Positions 41,967-49,799 of a stretch of 64,000 bases of DNA are shown here, in pieces. Under the pieces are notes generated by a model. That model had not been told where the DNA came from, ran no database searches, and saw only the letters and a list, made by a program, of their open reading frames with translations. Origin of the DNA: Nostoc favosum CHAB5714 (GTDB lineage: Bacteria; Cyanobacteriota; Cyanobacteriia; Cyanobacteriales; Nostocaceae); the NCBI RefSeq assembly GCF_020829495.1, contig NZ_JAIVFQ010000002.1, positions 1 to 64,000 of the forward strand. The letters are read 5' to 3'. The position numbers and the translations under genes were made by a program. The stretch's first letter is position 1, and each line of letters starts with the position of its first letter.

Positions 41967-42350
41967 GCCTAAATTAAAACTTTCTCAGAAATGCCCTAAA
42001 CATAGCAAGCCTCTATTCGGTACAGAGCCTAACAGCTAACATAAGCAATATGGCAAAGAAGTTTTGAGCAGGCCAGTTAAACCCTTGATAATTCAAGGTT
42101 ACGACTAAAGTCTAGTATTTATACCAGAATGTTCCAATTAAGAATTTCAAAAAAAACTCAGTCAATATACAAGCCTATACGCATTTGAGGGAAAATAACT
42201 CTAGTGATGCCCATCAATCGTATAAATGCTTAACCAGTAAGAAAAAGCGGGTTGGGCAAATAGAGCTTGATTGTTGGCGCGTGTTTCCCCCAAATTTTAA
42301 GATAAGAAATTTGTGGCTTTCTGGAAATTGTAATTTAGGTTCGGGAATCT

Positions 42351-43391
42351 ATGTTGACCAACTCGCAAACACCAACTGTAGCAGCAGAATCATCCAAGTC
42401 TTTGCCAGCACCTGACGCTCAGACTAGAGTCAGTCAGTTTATGAAACAACTGCAAGACGAAATTACCGAATCATTGGCAAAACTAGATGGTGTGGCTAAG
42501 TTTCATGAAGATAGTTGGGAACGCCCAGAAGGGGGTGGAGGGCGATCGCGCGTGCTGCGAGAAGGTGCAATATTTGAACAAGCAGGTGTAAATTTTTCTG
42601 AAGTTTGGGGTTCCCATTTGCCAGCCTCAATTTTAGCCCAACGCCCTGAAGCAGCAGGGCATGGCTTTTATGCCACAGGCACTTCAATGGTATTACATCC
42701 TCACAATCCTTACGTGCCCACAGTTCATCTAAATTATCGCTACTTTGAAGCAGGGCCAGTGTGGTGGTTTGGTGGTGGTCTTGACTTGACACCTTATTAC
42801 CCCTTTGCTGAAGATGCGGCACATTTACATAAAACGTTAAAACAGGCTTGTGACAAACACCACCCAGACTATTACTCTGTGTTTAAGCTGTGGTGCGATG
42901 AATATTTTTACCTCAAGCATCGTGATGAGACACGGGGCGTAGGTGGTCTGTTTTTTGATTACCAAGATGGTCAGGGTGCTTTATATCGCGGGCCAAATCC
43001 GAATGGGGAAGGGGCTATTCATAGCAACCAGGTGGGAACACCAGCAACCCGCAATTGGGAAGATTTATTTGCTTTTGTGCAAGACTGTGGTAGAGCATTT
43101 TTACCAGCCTATGTACCAATTGTAGAACGGCGCAATGGGATGGAGTATGGCGATCGCCAACGAAATTTTCAACTCTACCGCCGAGGACGGTATGTAGAAT
43201 TTAACTTGGTTTATGACCGAGGTACTATTTTTGGTCTACAAACCAACGGACGCACCGAATCAATTCTCATGTCCCTACCGCCCTTAGTGCGCTGGGAATA
43301 CGGCTATCAACCGGAACCCAATTCCCCCGAAGCCGAGTTGTATGAAACTTTCCTTAAGCCTCAAGATTGGATCAACTGGACACCCAAATAG
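42351..43391 (+). CDS. hemF: Oxygen-dependent coproporphyrinogen III oxidase
   Basis: 346 residues, full length. Landmarks of HemF are [36 protein letters not shown], the [18 protein letters not shown] signature and [19 protein letters not shown]. Conserved His and Asp residues near the substrate are in place. It decarboxylates coproporphyrinogen III to protoporphyrinogen IX with O2, supplying both heme and chlorophyll in the cytosol. It stands alone, rightward. Confidence 0.95.
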   Translation: MLTNSQTPTVAAESSKSLPAPDAQTRVSQFMKQLQDEITESLAKLDGVAKFHEDSWERPEGGGGRSRVLREGAIFEQAGVNFSEVWGSHLPASILAQRPEAAGHGFYATGTSMVLHPHNPYVPTVHLNYRYFEAGPVWWFGGGLDLTPYYPFAEDAAHLHKTLKQACDKHHPDYYSVFKLWCDEYFYLKHRDETRGVGGLFFDYQDGQGALYRGPNPNGEGAIHSNQVGTPATRNWEDLFAFVQDCGRAFLPAYVPIVERRNGMEYGDRQRNFQLYRRGRYVEFNLVYDRGTIFGLQTNGRTESILMSLPPLVRWEYGYQPEPNSPEAELYETFLKPQDWINWTPK

Positions 43392-43394
43392 TGC

Positions 43395-43540
43395 TGAGTG
43401 CTGAGTTAGGAGTTAGGAGTTAGGAGTTAGGAGTTAGGAGTTTGGAGTTAGGAGTACAGACGCGATTAATCGCGTCTGTACAGGAGTTATGATAATTATC
43501 CCGATCTTCCCCGACTTCCTCATCTCCCTCATCTCCCCAC
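43395..43540. repeat. TTAGGAG tandem repeats with an AGACGCG palindrome copy
   Basis: About six AGTTAGG heptamers (43403-43455) are followed by GTACAGACGCGATTAATCGC continuing as a perfect 28-base palindrome (43454-43481), then CCTCATCTCCC-type units. This fills the 300-base spacer between hemF and the STAS gene. Confidence 0.8.
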
Positions 43541-43691
43541 TCCCCACTATTTTGCTGAGTTAAACTACTAAAGTTAAGCACTTAGCAAAAAAAGGTGACA
43601 ATTTTAGCTATAGCTTGTTAACCTCAAGTGGCAGCATTAGAAAATTCTGTAAATAGTTAATCTTAAGAAGAATGTCACGGGGAGGGCTTTA

Positions 43692-44060
43692 GTGATTCAT
43701 ATAGACCAAAAAACTTATACAACCCAAGACGGAAACACCGTTATTGTCCTGACACCAGCAGGTCGCCTAGATATTACCACTGCTTGGCAATTTCGCCTGA
43801 AGTTACAGGAGTGTATTTCCAAACTCAGCCGCCATGTAGTTGTAAATCTGGCTCAGGTAAATTTTATTGATAGTTCTGGTCTTACATCTTTGGTTGCTGG
43901 GATGCGTGATGCTGATAAAGTTAAGGGCAGTTTCCGCATCTGCAATGTACATCCAGAAGCCAAACTCGTGTTTGAAGTGACGATGATGGATACTGTCTTT
44001 GAAATCTTTGAAACAGAAGACGAAGCTTTAGAAGGTGTACCTCGTAGCATCGCTAGCTAA
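43692..44060 (+). CDS. STAS-domain anti-sigma-factor antagonist
   Basis: 122 residues from a GTG start at 43692, supported by GGGGAGGG about 8 bases upstream. A single STAS domain: TVIVLTPAGRLDITTAWQF, HVVVNLAQVNFIDSSGLTSL with the phosphorylatable Ser in the D-S-S-G loop, and CNVHPEAKLVFEVTMMDTVF. Such proteins (SpoIIAA/RsbV type) release sigma factors or regulate other partners when dephosphorylated. No cognate kinase or phosphatase gene is adjacent. The target is unknown. Confidence 0.85.
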   Translation: MIHIDQKTYTTQDGNTVIVLTPAGRLDITTAWQFRLKLQECISKLSRHVVVNLAQVNFIDSSGLTSLVAGMRDADKVKGSFRICNVHPEAKLVFEVTMMDTVFEIFETEDEALEGVPRSIAS

Positions 44061-44084
44061 AAAAGAGTTAGGAGTTAGGAGTAC

Positions 44085-44104
44085 AGACGCGATTAATCGC
44101 GTCT
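44085..44104. repeat. AGACGCGATTAATCGCGTCT palindrome copy
   Basis: Perfect 20-base palindrome, extended to GTAC on both sides (44081-44108), preceded by AGTTAGG units. It lies between the converging STAS and CpcT-family genes and could act as a terminator hairpin. Confidence 0.75.
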
Positions 44105-44154
44105 GTACAGGATTTAATTCAAAATTCATAACTTATAACTCATAACTTATAACT

Positions 44155-44757
44155 TTATGTTATTGAATACTGGTTTCGCTTGGTGTAGCGATAAGGCCCC
44201 ATAATCGCTCCCCAAGTTGCTTTTCCAGTTGCTGGATCGATTCCTTTGTCATAGCTGTGAAATTCTAAAGCAGTAGCTTCAAAACCCAAGGAAACATTGA
44301 TGCTATTGCCAAGATAAGTAAAGCTGCAACGAGTTTCTGGTAGTGGGGTAGCGGTAAACTTATAGCGATCGCCAGCTAGTGTTTCCTGAGTTACTGTTAG
44401 GATACAACCTGGTAGTAAATCTAATTGTTCGGATGTCAGTGTGTTAAGTAGAGCAGGGTTATTGCCTGCGCCTATTAATGCACCTGGATCTTGAGGCATG
44501 TAGTATTGTACTTCCAGAGATGTGTCATTGCTGCCCTGACGCAACCGCATAATTCGCTGGCGGTAAGGTTTATCTAGATTAACAAGGCTAGCCTGTTCGG
44601 CAAAGAGGGTGATGCTATCTTCTGTGAACAGATTAATTGGTCTTTGCCACAGCCGGAGGTGGACAAACCAAATTGGTTCTCCTATGGCTTGTTCTTGATT
44701 ATCAAATTCACCAGCTAGATACTCACCCAAAGCAATTAACTGTGGCGAAAAGTTCAT
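44155..44757 (-). CDS. CpcT/CpeT-family phycobiliprotein chromophore lyase
   Basis: 200 residues from the ATG at 44755-44757 (MNFSPQLIALGEYLAGEFDN); a TTG five codons earlier is possible. Family features are the DNQEQAIGEPIWFVHLRLWQ segment, SITLFAEQASLVNLDKPYRQ, and the closing GATWGAIMGPYRYTKR-like end (here ATWGAIMGPYRY). CpcT/CpeT proteins attach phycocyanobilin or phycoerythrobilin to Cys on beta subunits. This member could instead be a divergent chaperone-like paralogue, since the genome should have several. No phycobiliprotein gene is nearby. Confidence 0.8.
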   Translation of the reverse strand: MNFSPQLIALGEYLAGEFDNQEQAIGEPIWFVHLRLWQRPINLFTEDSITLFAEQASLVNLDKPYRQRIMRLRQGSNDTSLEVQYYMPQDPGALIGAGNNPALLNTLTSEQLDLLPGCILTVTQETLAGDRYKFTATPLPETRCSFTYLGNSINVSLGFEATALEFHSYDKGIDPATGKATWGAIMGPYRYTKRNQYSIT

Positions 44758-44961
44758 AAATGCGATAAACAAATCATTAAAAATAAATATTTTTGGCTAG
44801 TTTTTTAGAGGAAAGGGTCTTAATCCCCTGTGGCTACTAGCTTATAAAATACTTCTGATTTGTCTACATTGTAAATCAAACCGTCACCAGTCAAAAGCTA
44901 AACTTGGCAAAGTAGCCTTTAAGCGAGAAAATAAAGATACGTCGCCCTTAACATTTTCTTT

Positions 44962-45669
44962 GTGAACAACGTCCGTACTGTCTCTGATACAAAACGAACT
45001 TTTTACAATCTTCATACCCGTCCGATCAACACTATTTATCGTCGGGTAGTAGAAGAATTGATGGTGGAAATGCATCTGCTGTCAGTAAATATCGATTTTA
45101 GCTACAATTCAATTTATGCCTTGGGCGTCGTCACTACTTTTGACCGCTTCATGCAAGGCTATGAACCAGAACGGGATCAAGAATCAATTTTTAACGCCCT
45201 ATGTCGGGCTATGGAACAAGATCCGCAACATTATCGACAGGATGCCGAAAGATTGCAAGCTGTAGCTAAAGGTTTGCCAGTTAAAGATTTAATTGGGTGG
45301 CTAGGCCAAACTACTTTTTTAGATCGAGATGGGGACTTGCAAGCACAATTGCAAGCGATCGCCAACAATCCTAACTTTAAATACAACCGTTTGTTCGCAA
45401 TTGGTGTATTTTCGTTATTAGAACAGTCAGATCCTGAATTAGTCAAAGATGAAAAGCAACTCACGGAGGCGCTAAAAGCGATCGCTGCTGGCTTGCACCT
45501 TTCTGATGACAAACTCAACAAGGATTTGGAGCTATATCGTTCTAACCTAGAGAAGATGGCGCAAGCGCTAATAGTGATGGCAGATATGCTCTCAGCCGAT
45601 CGCAAAAAACGCGAACAACGTAAACAACAATCAACTACCACCCTTGCTCCCCCAAGTTCCAACGAATAG
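44962..45669 (+). CDS. thf1: Thf1/Psb29, thylakoid formation and photosystem II biogenesis protein
   Basis: 235 residues from a GTG at 44962. Family landmarks are TFYNLHTRPINTIYRRVVEE, LMVEMHLLSVNIDFSYNSIY, VVTTFDRFMQGYEPE, and LLEQSDPELVKDEKQLTEAL, followed by a helical, charged tail. Thf1/Psb29 binds and stabilises FtsH proteases at the thylakoid membrane and is needed for photosystem II repair. It is divergent from the CpcT-family gene across a 200-base spacer. Confidence 0.92.
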   Translation: MNNVRTVSDTKRTFYNLHTRPINTIYRRVVEELMVEMHLLSVNIDFSYNSIYALGVVTTFDRFMQGYEPERDQESIFNALCRAMEQDPQHYRQDAERLQAVAKGLPVKDLIGWLGQTTFLDRDGDLQAQLQAIANNPNFKYNRLFAIGVFSLLEQSDPELVKDEKQLTEALKAIAAGLHLSDDKLNKDLELYRSNLEKMAQALIVMADMLSADRKKREQRKQQSTTTLAPPSSNE

Positions 45670-45730
45670 TTAGGAGATGGAAGTGAGGAGTGATGAGTTA
45701 TGAGTTAAGAGTTGTTAATAACTCTTGTAG

Positions 45731-45776
45731 AGACGCGATTAATCGCGTCTTAGTAGAGACGCGATTAATCGCGTCT
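45731..45776. repeat. Two AGACGCGATTAATCGCGTCT palindrome copies
   Basis: Perfect copies at 45731-45750 and 45757-45776, six bases apart, between the converging thf1 and YvlD-like genes. TTTTAATTTT follows the second, so together they may serve as a terminator. Confidence 0.8.
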
Positions 45777-45785
45777 CTTTTAATT

Positions 45786-46148
45786 TTAGACGCCCAATAA
45801 TTTGTAGATTAAGCTGTTAATTATAGTCAGCGCAAATGCCCCAATAACGGCACTCCAAATACCGTAACGCAAGCGAAAGCCTTCTACTAACCAAGCAGCA
45901 ATACTAAAACAAACCACGGCAATCATAAATGTGAAAATGCTGGATAGTAAGTCCAATGTGAGTAAGTTTGGTACTGCAAAAACGAGGCTTAAAATCGGTC
46001 TGACTATTGCCGTCACGATACCAAGCACTGCGGCAGAAAGGAAGGCTTTACCAGGAGTATCAATCTCAACTCCTAAAGGTAATTTACTAATTATCAACAG
46101 GCTAATAGCTGTTACTAACCAAACAATTAAAAGCGTAACGATATTCAT
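45786..46148 (-). CDS. YvlD/phage-holin-4-superfamily small membrane protein
   Basis: 120 residues with four hydrophobic helices (NIVTLLIVWLVTAISLLIIS, AFLSAAVLGIVTAIVRPILS, LLSSIFTFMIAVVCFSIAAW, IWSAVIGAFALTIINSLIYK). The VRPILSLV-type motif after helix 2 is typical of the family named after YvlD and mycobacterial phage holin 4. Despite the name, chromosomal members are not lytic phage genes, and their function is unknown, possibly envelope stress. It stands alone. Confidence 0.75.
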   Translation of the reverse strand: MNIVTLLIVWLVTAISLLIISKLPLGVEIDTPGKAFLSAAVLGIVTAIVRPILSLVFAVPNLLTLDLLSSIFTFMIAVVCFSIAAWLVEGFRLRYGIWSAVIGAFALTIINSLIYKLLGV

Positions 46149-46309
46149 GCCACAACCCCTGAAACGTGAATGGCAATTGGTGATAAATTACTTCAGTTTC
46201 TCGGTGAAAAAAATCTTTAAAGCTCAACCAATTATCTATAAATTAGCAGGAAATTTTTCTCTAACGGAATTTTATTTTAGATATCTTTAGGTTTGGGAAA
46301 AGTTTGAAG

Positions 46310-46430
46310 TGGAGTGGGGAGTGGGGAGTGGGGAGTAGGGAGTAGGGGAGGCAGGGGAAGTAGAGGGGAAATAACCAATGCCCCATGCCCCATGCCCCAT
46401 GCCCCATGCCCAATGCCCCATGCCCCTATC
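46310..46430. repeat. GGGGAGT and CCCATGC tandem repeats
   Basis: GTGGGGAGTGGGGAGTAGG units are followed by about seven CCCCATG heptamers (46381-46425), running up to the stop of the ExbD-like gene. Confidence 0.85.
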
Positions 46431-47129
46431 TCATCTTTTGGGATTAGGTTGGGTTTGTTTAGGTGCTACAGGCGCTTGAGATGCTGGTGGGTTGGAAATA
46501 CCAGGATTGATAGGGCTGATGCCTTGCCCCGTTGGAGGCTGAGTTATGCCAGGAAGGGGTACAGAATTAGGTGCTGAGGGAAATTTAGGGGCAAGATTCC
46601 CTTCGGGATTGATGCCTGGAAATGGTGCGGTTGTGGGTATTGGTGCTGCACCAGGATTGATTGGGAAAGAAGGAATATTAGGCTGGTTGAGTGAGTTTGT
46701 AGGTGGTTGAGATGGGCCAGGAATAATTCCCAAAGAAACGCGATCGCCTCCTACTTGCCGTAGCAAATCCAATGTCTCAATTACATCATTATAAGTTGCT
46801 GTCCGCGAAGCATTCAGCACCACAACGGCACTAGGGTTTGCTTGGAGATACTGTTTTAACCTCGCTCCCAAATCATCGCGTTGTACAGGCTGTTTTTCTA
46901 TGTAAGTATTGCCAACGGCATCGATAGTTACAATCAGACTTCCACTCTGTGATGTTATTCCAGATACTGAACTGGCGCTGGCTTTGGGCAAATCAACATT
47001 TATTGCCTGTTGGCGCGTAAATTGTAATGCCGCTAATAAAAAAAACGTCAGAATACAAAAAACAACATCTATTAAAGGGATGATTTGAATTTGGACTTCT
47101 TCAATTGGGGTATGTAGATTAACTTTCAT
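46431..47129 (-). CDS. exbD: ExbD/TolR-type protein with a long proline-rich tail
   Basis: 232 residues. The N-terminal helix VQIQIIPLIDVVFCILTFFL contains the Asp required for proton flow in ExbD. A periplasmic domain follows (about 45-130, VNLDASRTATYNDVIETLDLL-like; here VVLNASRTATYNDVIETLDL). The last 100 residues are rich in Pro, Gly and Asn and look unstructured, which is unusual for ExbD. With ExbB (next gene upstream, 42 bases away) it forms a proton-driven motor in the inner membrane. No TonB gene is adjacent. Confidence 0.87.
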   Translation of the reverse strand: MKVNLHTPIEEVQIQIIPLIDVVFCILTFFLLAALQFTRQQAINVDLPKASASSVSGITSQSGSLIVTIDAVGNTYIEKQPVQRDDLGARLKQYLQANPSAVVVLNASRTATYNDVIETLDLLRQVGGDRVSLGIIPGPSQPPTNSLNQPNIPSFPINPGAAPIPTTAPFPGINPEGNLAPKFPSAPNSVPLPGITQPPTGQGISPINPGISNPPASQAPVAPKQTQPNPKR

Positions 47130-47170
47130 TTTCTCAATTTAAATGCCTAGTTCGGGGGTTGAATTATTGA

Positions 47171-47899
47171 CTAATTAGGTGAATTCGGGGGTTCAGGAGG
47201 TTCAGGCAACCTAGTCTTTCCTGGCTTGCGGGGTGGAGTGAAATTTTCTCGCACAATTGCTGATGTACTATTACTAAAATCAGGGGGGGACTGGCGGTAA
47301 AGCAATTCCATCTCATTCCCTGCCTTCCGAAAAACTTTGACTTGATTGACTACAAAACTTTGAAATAGGCGGTAAAATACCAAACTAATAATGGCAACTA
47401 TTAGCCCTGCTGCCGTACTAATTAAGGATTCACCAATACCAGTAGTCACCCCGGCGGTAGATTCAGTTCCTAAATCGCCAATCCGAATTGAGCGCAGGGA
47501 CTGGATTAGACCCAAAACTGTACCTAACAATCCCAGCAGGGGCGCGAGGGCAATTACGGCTTCTAAAAGTTTTTCGCCCCGCCGCATTCCAGCTAATTCA
47601 TCTTCGGCTGTGGACTCCAGTGCTAGTCGAAAGGTTTCCGCATCAGTTTTTGGAAAACGTAGAGGAGCATAGAGAAAACGCCCGACAGGCTGATGGCTTG
47701 CAAGTCTAGCAATGTCAGCAGCTTCTTGCCAATTATTCTGGGCAGCATCCAGGATGCGATCGACTATTTGCTTTTCCTGAGTCAAAATTCGTAACCAGAA
47801 CCACAAACGCTCAAAAATCACACTCAAAGACAGAATTGAGAGAATAAGCAAAGGCCACATTGCTGGCCCGCCCTTATAAAATAAATCTAAAATATCCAC
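47171..47899 (-). CDS. exbB: ExbB/TolQ/MotA-family proton channel protein
   Basis: 242 residues. Three membrane segments: [20 protein letters not shown] near the N-terminus, then [20 protein letters not shown] and [20 protein letters not shown]. The second and third carry the conserved Thr/Ser and Gly of ExbB. The C-terminal tail is Pro-rich. It energises outer-membrane transport together with ExbD, the next gene downstream. A SLH-OprB porin gene lies 5 kb away, but no receptor is near, so the driven process is not known. Confidence 0.88.
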   Translation of the reverse strand: MDILDLFYKGGPAMWPLLILSILSLSVIFERLWFWLRILTQEKQIVDRILDAAQNNWQEAADIARLASHQPVGRFLYAPLRFPKTDAETFRLALESTAEDELAGMRRGEKLLEAVIALAPLLGLLGTVLGLIQSLRSIRIGDLGTESTAGVTTGIGESLISTAAGLIVAIISLVFYRLFQSFVVNQVKVFRKAGNEMELLYRQSPPDFSNSTSAIVRENFTPPRKPGKTRLPEPPEPPNSPN

Positions 47900-48152
47900 T
47901 GTTTAAGTTTCCTCCCTCTATGACTAGAGCAAATGTGCTTAGGCATTTTAATTCTAGAGATTAATGCAAAATGAGGGACTTCCAAAATATAAATTTACCG
48001 AAAACCTAAAAAGACAGTGCAAGCATGGGGTATTTGACTTAGACTGCTGAACATTGGGATAAGGCAGGAGGCAGAAGGCAAGAGGCACGAGGGAAGAGGG
48101 TTTTAGTCTAGTTTTATTGTGCCAACTTACTTATACACGGGTGGACACTTAG
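47900..48152. other. Spacer, nothing recognised
   Basis: About 250 bases with GGCAGGAGGCAGAAGGCAAG-type low-complexity sequence near 48062-48095. The exbB promoter should lie at the left side. Confidence 0.4.
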
Positions 48153-49742
48153 CTAGTTTTCTTTGCCAGCCGAGATCAAATGTGAAATATTTTGGGAGGC
48201 ATATCCTTGAGATAATCCTTTATCTTCCAATAGTGACAAAACTTTTTTAAGTTGGTTTTCAAGTTGCTGCTGACTACGAAAGTTAGCCAATAGCATTTTT
48301 TCAATGGGTTTAACAATCCGCCTCATTTGTTCCTGATTGAGTTCTTCATCTTTTGGGTCTCCTGTAATGAAACCATGAGTAATAAAGAGTTCACAACCAT
48401 TAATGATCCCATTTTGAAATACTTGGTTAATTTGCACGTAATTTTCTGCGATAAATCGCTCATTACTATATTTTAAAATAATTGGTTCTAGTATATAAAT
48501 TACTGAAATTTCTTCTGTATTTTTAGACATTAAACAATGCCTTACAATTAAATTATTTACAGTCTCAAATAACTGCTGATAAGTTAAAAATTGCTGACTG
48601 TCTTGTACTAATTCATTCCATAAGGCTGTATTGCGTCTGATACCTACCCAATAGATCAGATTTATTTCTACTTGTGAAAGTCTTTTAAATTGCTGATTTA
48701 AAAAACCAGTGGTTAATTCATCAATAACAGTTGTAACTTCACCATTATTTATAAATGGTGATATATCACCATTAAACACATTATGAATGCTTTGTATAAT
48801 TCTTTTAAGTATCCACGGATTATTATAACGCTCACTAAATTTTTCTAGTTCAATATCTGTACCAAATAGACCTTCTGCACTTAAAAATTCTTTTACGTCT
48901 TTTTTCATAAGAGGTAACGATTTTTTGGAACAAACAAATTTTCCTTCTAATATTGCAATATTGTCAGGTTTTCTTCTACTAAGTAATAACAAAGAGCTTT
49001 TGTGGGATTCTTTAGCAACTCTCTCGACAAATACATTATACTTTGTATAATCTTCGCTATAATTGTCTATAATTTCCTCCCAAGCATCCAGCACTATTAA
49101 ACATTTTTGATGATGTAAATACTGCATGAGTTGGTAAATATCGCCTTCTTCTTGTTCACCTTTAGATAAAAATTGCACCAGTCTATTCAATATCTTTTTA
49201 AATGGTGGTGCAGATTCTAGAGAAACCCAGAGTAAGCGATTATATTTGTCAGCAATCCTATCTACTAAATGGCGAACTAAGGCGCTTTTTCCAATTCCCC
49301 CCATTCCGTGAATAAGGACTAATCGACAACCTTTTTGGATAAGCCATTGCTGAAGTTCAGCTAATTCTTGGGTACGTCCATAAAAATTAATAGGAGGGGG
49401 TGCTTCGCTCAAATCTCTATTAGCATCTGCTTCATTTTCTGCTATATCTTCCCAGTTCAAGTCCAAAACTTGACAAAAAGTCTTAAAAGTAGAGGCAGTA
49501 ATACGTTCCTTTGCTTCCCGAAAGCGTTTCAAAGTAGCTGATGATACAGCACAATGGTCTTCTGAAACATTATCCCAGTTTTTATCTGGTTGTAAAATCT
49601 TACTTGCTTCTTGAAGAAATATTTCATTCATATCTGAAGCACTTGCAATCGCCGTTCCATGTTTCAGAATTAGCCTCTTCCAGGCTTCCTTGATAAGTTT
49701 TTTTCCCTGTTGAGAGGCTTTGAGAGAAAAGCGTTCAGGCAT
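48153..49742 (-). CDS. STAND NTPase (NB-ARC/NACHT type) with N-terminal helix-turn-helix-like domain
   Basis: 529 residues from the ATG at 49740-49742 (a TTG three codons earlier is possible). The N-terminal region (about 1-100) contains a helix-turn-helix-like segment, SSATLKRFREAKERITASTF. The P-loop RLVLIHGMGGIGKSALVRHL is near 138-157, Walker B is KCLIVLDAWEEIIDN, and SLLLLSRRKPDNI is the sensor-1-like strand. The C-terminal part is helical. No WD40, TPR or death effector repeats are seen, so it is short for STAND proteins. It begins 57 bases after the kinase gene upstream and is probably in one operon with it. STAND ATPases act as signal-triggered switches, often in defence or cell death. 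Confidence 0.78.
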   Translation of the reverse strand: MPERFSLKASQQGKKLIKEAWKRLILKHGTAIASASDMNEIFLQEASKILQPDKNWDNVSEDHCAVSSATLKRFREAKERITASTFKTFCQVLDLNWEDIAENEADANRDLSEAPPPINFYGRTQELAELQQWLIQKGCRLVLIHGMGGIGKSALVRHLVDRIADKYNRLLWVSLESAPPFKKILNRLVQFLSKGEQEEGDIYQLMQYLHHQKCLIVLDAWEEIIDNYSEDYTKYNVFVERVAKESHKSSLLLLSRRKPDNIAILEGKFVCSKKSLPLMKKDVKEFLSAEGLFGTDIELEKFSERYNNPWILKRIIQSIHNVFNGDISPFINNGEVTTVIDELTTGFLNQQFKRLSQVEINLIYWVGIRRNTALWNELVQDSQQFLTYQQLFETVNNLIVRHCLMSKNTEEISVIYILEPIILKYSNERFIAENYVQINQVFQNGIINGCELFITHGFITGDPKDEELNQEQMRRIVKPIEKMLLANFRSQQQLENQLKKVLSLLEDKGLSQGYASQNISHLISAGKEN

Positions 49743-49799
49743 AAATTTCAAGTTTATGTGAAAAAATTACATTCTTACATTGACAGTTTGTACGTCTTT

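Noticed and set aside
45786..46148. Holin-named protein as evidence of a second prophage
   Set aside because: The YvlD/holin-4 superfamily is widespread in chromosomes and no phage genes are near it.
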